Of a stretch of DNA of 13,455 nt, positions 12,877 through 13,455 are shown piece by piece. The stretch covers positions 1 through 13,455 of the forward strand of contig PUNR01000013.1 in assembly GCA_003551805.1 (NCBI GenBank), written 5' to 3'. Numbering within the stretch: position 1 is the stretch's first letter; every line of letters begins with the position of its first letter. A model generated the notes under the pieces. The model was not told the DNA's origin and ran no database searches. It worked only from the letters and a program-made list of their open reading frames with translations. The stretch comes from Loktanella sp. (GTDB lineage Bacteria > Pseudomonadota > Alphaproteobacteria > Rhodobacterales > Rhodobacteraceae). The translations under genes were made by a program, and so were the position numbers.

Positions 12877-13316
12877 TGCAGGTCCGCGTTCAGCAAGACG
12901 CCTTTGATGCAGGTGCAGAGCTTGCCGGTTTCGCCAGCACCCGCACCGATATCGGCGCTGTCGTCAGTTTTACCGGTATCGTGCGCGACACGCGCGGTGA
13001 CTTGCAGCATATGCTGATCGAACATTATCCGGGCATGACCGAACGCGCGATTGCAGATATCGCAAAGCAGGCGGCGACGCGTTGGGCGCTGGCCGATGTG
13101 CTGGTGATTCACCGCTTTGGCGCTTTGACGCCCGGTGCGCCGATCATGATGGTTGCCACTGCCGCCCAACACCGCGCCGAGGCTTTTGCCGCTGCGGATT
13201 TCCTGATGGATTACCTGAAATCCCGCGCGCCTTTCTGGAAAAAAGAGGTGACCTTGTCCGGCGCAGATTGGGTCGCGGCAAAAGATGCCGATGAAGCAGC
13301 TTTAAAACGCTGGTGA
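12876..13316 (+). CDS. moaE: Molybdopterin synthase catalytic (large) subunit
   Basis: MoaE is the catalytic subunit of molybdopterin synthase and forms a heterotetramer with MoaD to build the dithiolene of molybdopterin. The 146-aa protein shows GAVVSFTGIVRDTRG, LIEHYPGMTE, VLVIHRFGALTPGAPIMMV, and MDYLKSRAPFWKKE with Lys115 and Lys122. These correspond, with the same 7-residue spacing, to the active-site Lys119 and Lys126 of E. coli MoaE. It ends in the typical AALKRW. Its start overlaps the moaD stop, and its last 15 nt overlap the end of the convergent tag gene. Molybdoenzymes that would use the cofactor are not in the window. Confidence 0.97.
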   Translation: MQVRVQQDAFDAGAELAGFASTRTDIGAVVSFTGIVRDTRGDLQHMLIEHYPGMTERAIADIAKQAATRWALADVLVIHRFGALTPGAPIMMVATAAQHRAEAFAAADFLMDYLKSRAPFWKKEVTLSGADWVAAKDADEAALKRW

Positions 13317-13455
13317 CCGCGCCAGTGCAGCGCATGGTGCATGGCGCGGGCAGGTTGTCAGGTGGTTGTTGATCAGGCCGGTCGCCTCCATAAAGGCGTA
13401 GACGATGGTCGGGCCACAAAAGCGAAAGCCCGCCTTTTTCAGATCCTTTGAAATC
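13302..13455 (-). CDS. tag: 3-methyladenine DNA glycosylase I (partial, C-terminal 50 residues)
   Basis: Only the C-terminal end of this leftward gene is inside the window. The visible residues read SKDLKKAGFRFCGPTIVYAF, then MEATGLINNHLTTCPRH, and end ARSPAF. These are the conserved C-terminal features of Tag, which excises 3-methyladenine from alkylated DNA. The His and Cys of NNHLTTC match the HxxxC half of Tag's structural zinc site. The stop codon TAA (13304-13302) lies inside moaE, giving a 15-nt convergent overlap. The start and helix-hairpin-helix region are beyond the right edge. Confidence 0.9.
   Translation of the reverse strand, partial: ISKDLKKAGFRFCGPTIVYAFMEATGLINNHLTTCPRHAPCAALARSPAF

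Overview
The window looks like chromosomal DNA of an alphaproteobacterium of the Rhodobacteraceae (Roseobacter group, Loktanella/Yoonia-like). Supporting signs are the moderately high GC content, tight packing with 1-4 nt overlaps, three tandem peptide deformylase genes before fmt, a DUF1523 membrane protein, and deoC next to a two-domain ALDH16-type aldehyde dehydrogenase. The genus is an inference from recognised protein families; no 16S or tRNA gene is present. Almost all of the window is coding, and no prophage, insertion sequence, CRISPR array or RNA gene was seen.

Left part (1-4564). A PatB/MalY-type C-S lyase/aminotransferase runs leftward off the edge. Divergent from it is a rightward translation-initiation cluster: def1, def2, def3 and fmt. 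Fmt formylates initiator Met-tRNA and peptide deformylase later removes the formyl group. Only def1 has all three canonical deformylase motifs plus a full C-terminal helix. def2 keeps the catalytic residues but lacks the helix. def3 keeps the helix but has lost the Cys metal ligand and the catalytic Glu. A stand-alone creatinase gene follows.

Middle (4565-6998). A Tat-signal lipoprotein-like L,D-transpeptidase meets a small leftward cupin gene tail to tail with a 4-nt overlap. Next comes a short non-coding stretch with inverted repeats, then a two-gene operon of membrane proteins (a 91-aa two-helix protein and a DUF1523 protein).

Right-middle (7002-11196, leftward). An AraC-family regulator, deoC and an ALDH16-type dehydrogenase lie in one direction. 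DeoC splits deoxyribose-5-phosphate into glyceraldehyde-3-phosphate and acetaldehyde, and the dehydrogenase could oxidise the acetaldehyde. A perfect 18-bp palindrome sits upstream of deoC and is a likely operator.

Right end (11307-13455). Rightward rpe (pentose-phosphate epimerase), pgsA (phosphatidylglycerophosphate synthase), moaD and moaE (molybdopterin synthase) are followed by the convergent, overlapping C-terminal end of tag (3-methyladenine DNA glycosylase I). As given, pgsA carries an in-frame TAA where the family has a conserved Lys (KTTAQM motif). It is either a broken normally essential gene or a sequencing error.

The observations most worth following up are the graded decay and complementary losses in the def trio, the pgsA stop codon, and the operator-like palindrome in front of deoC.
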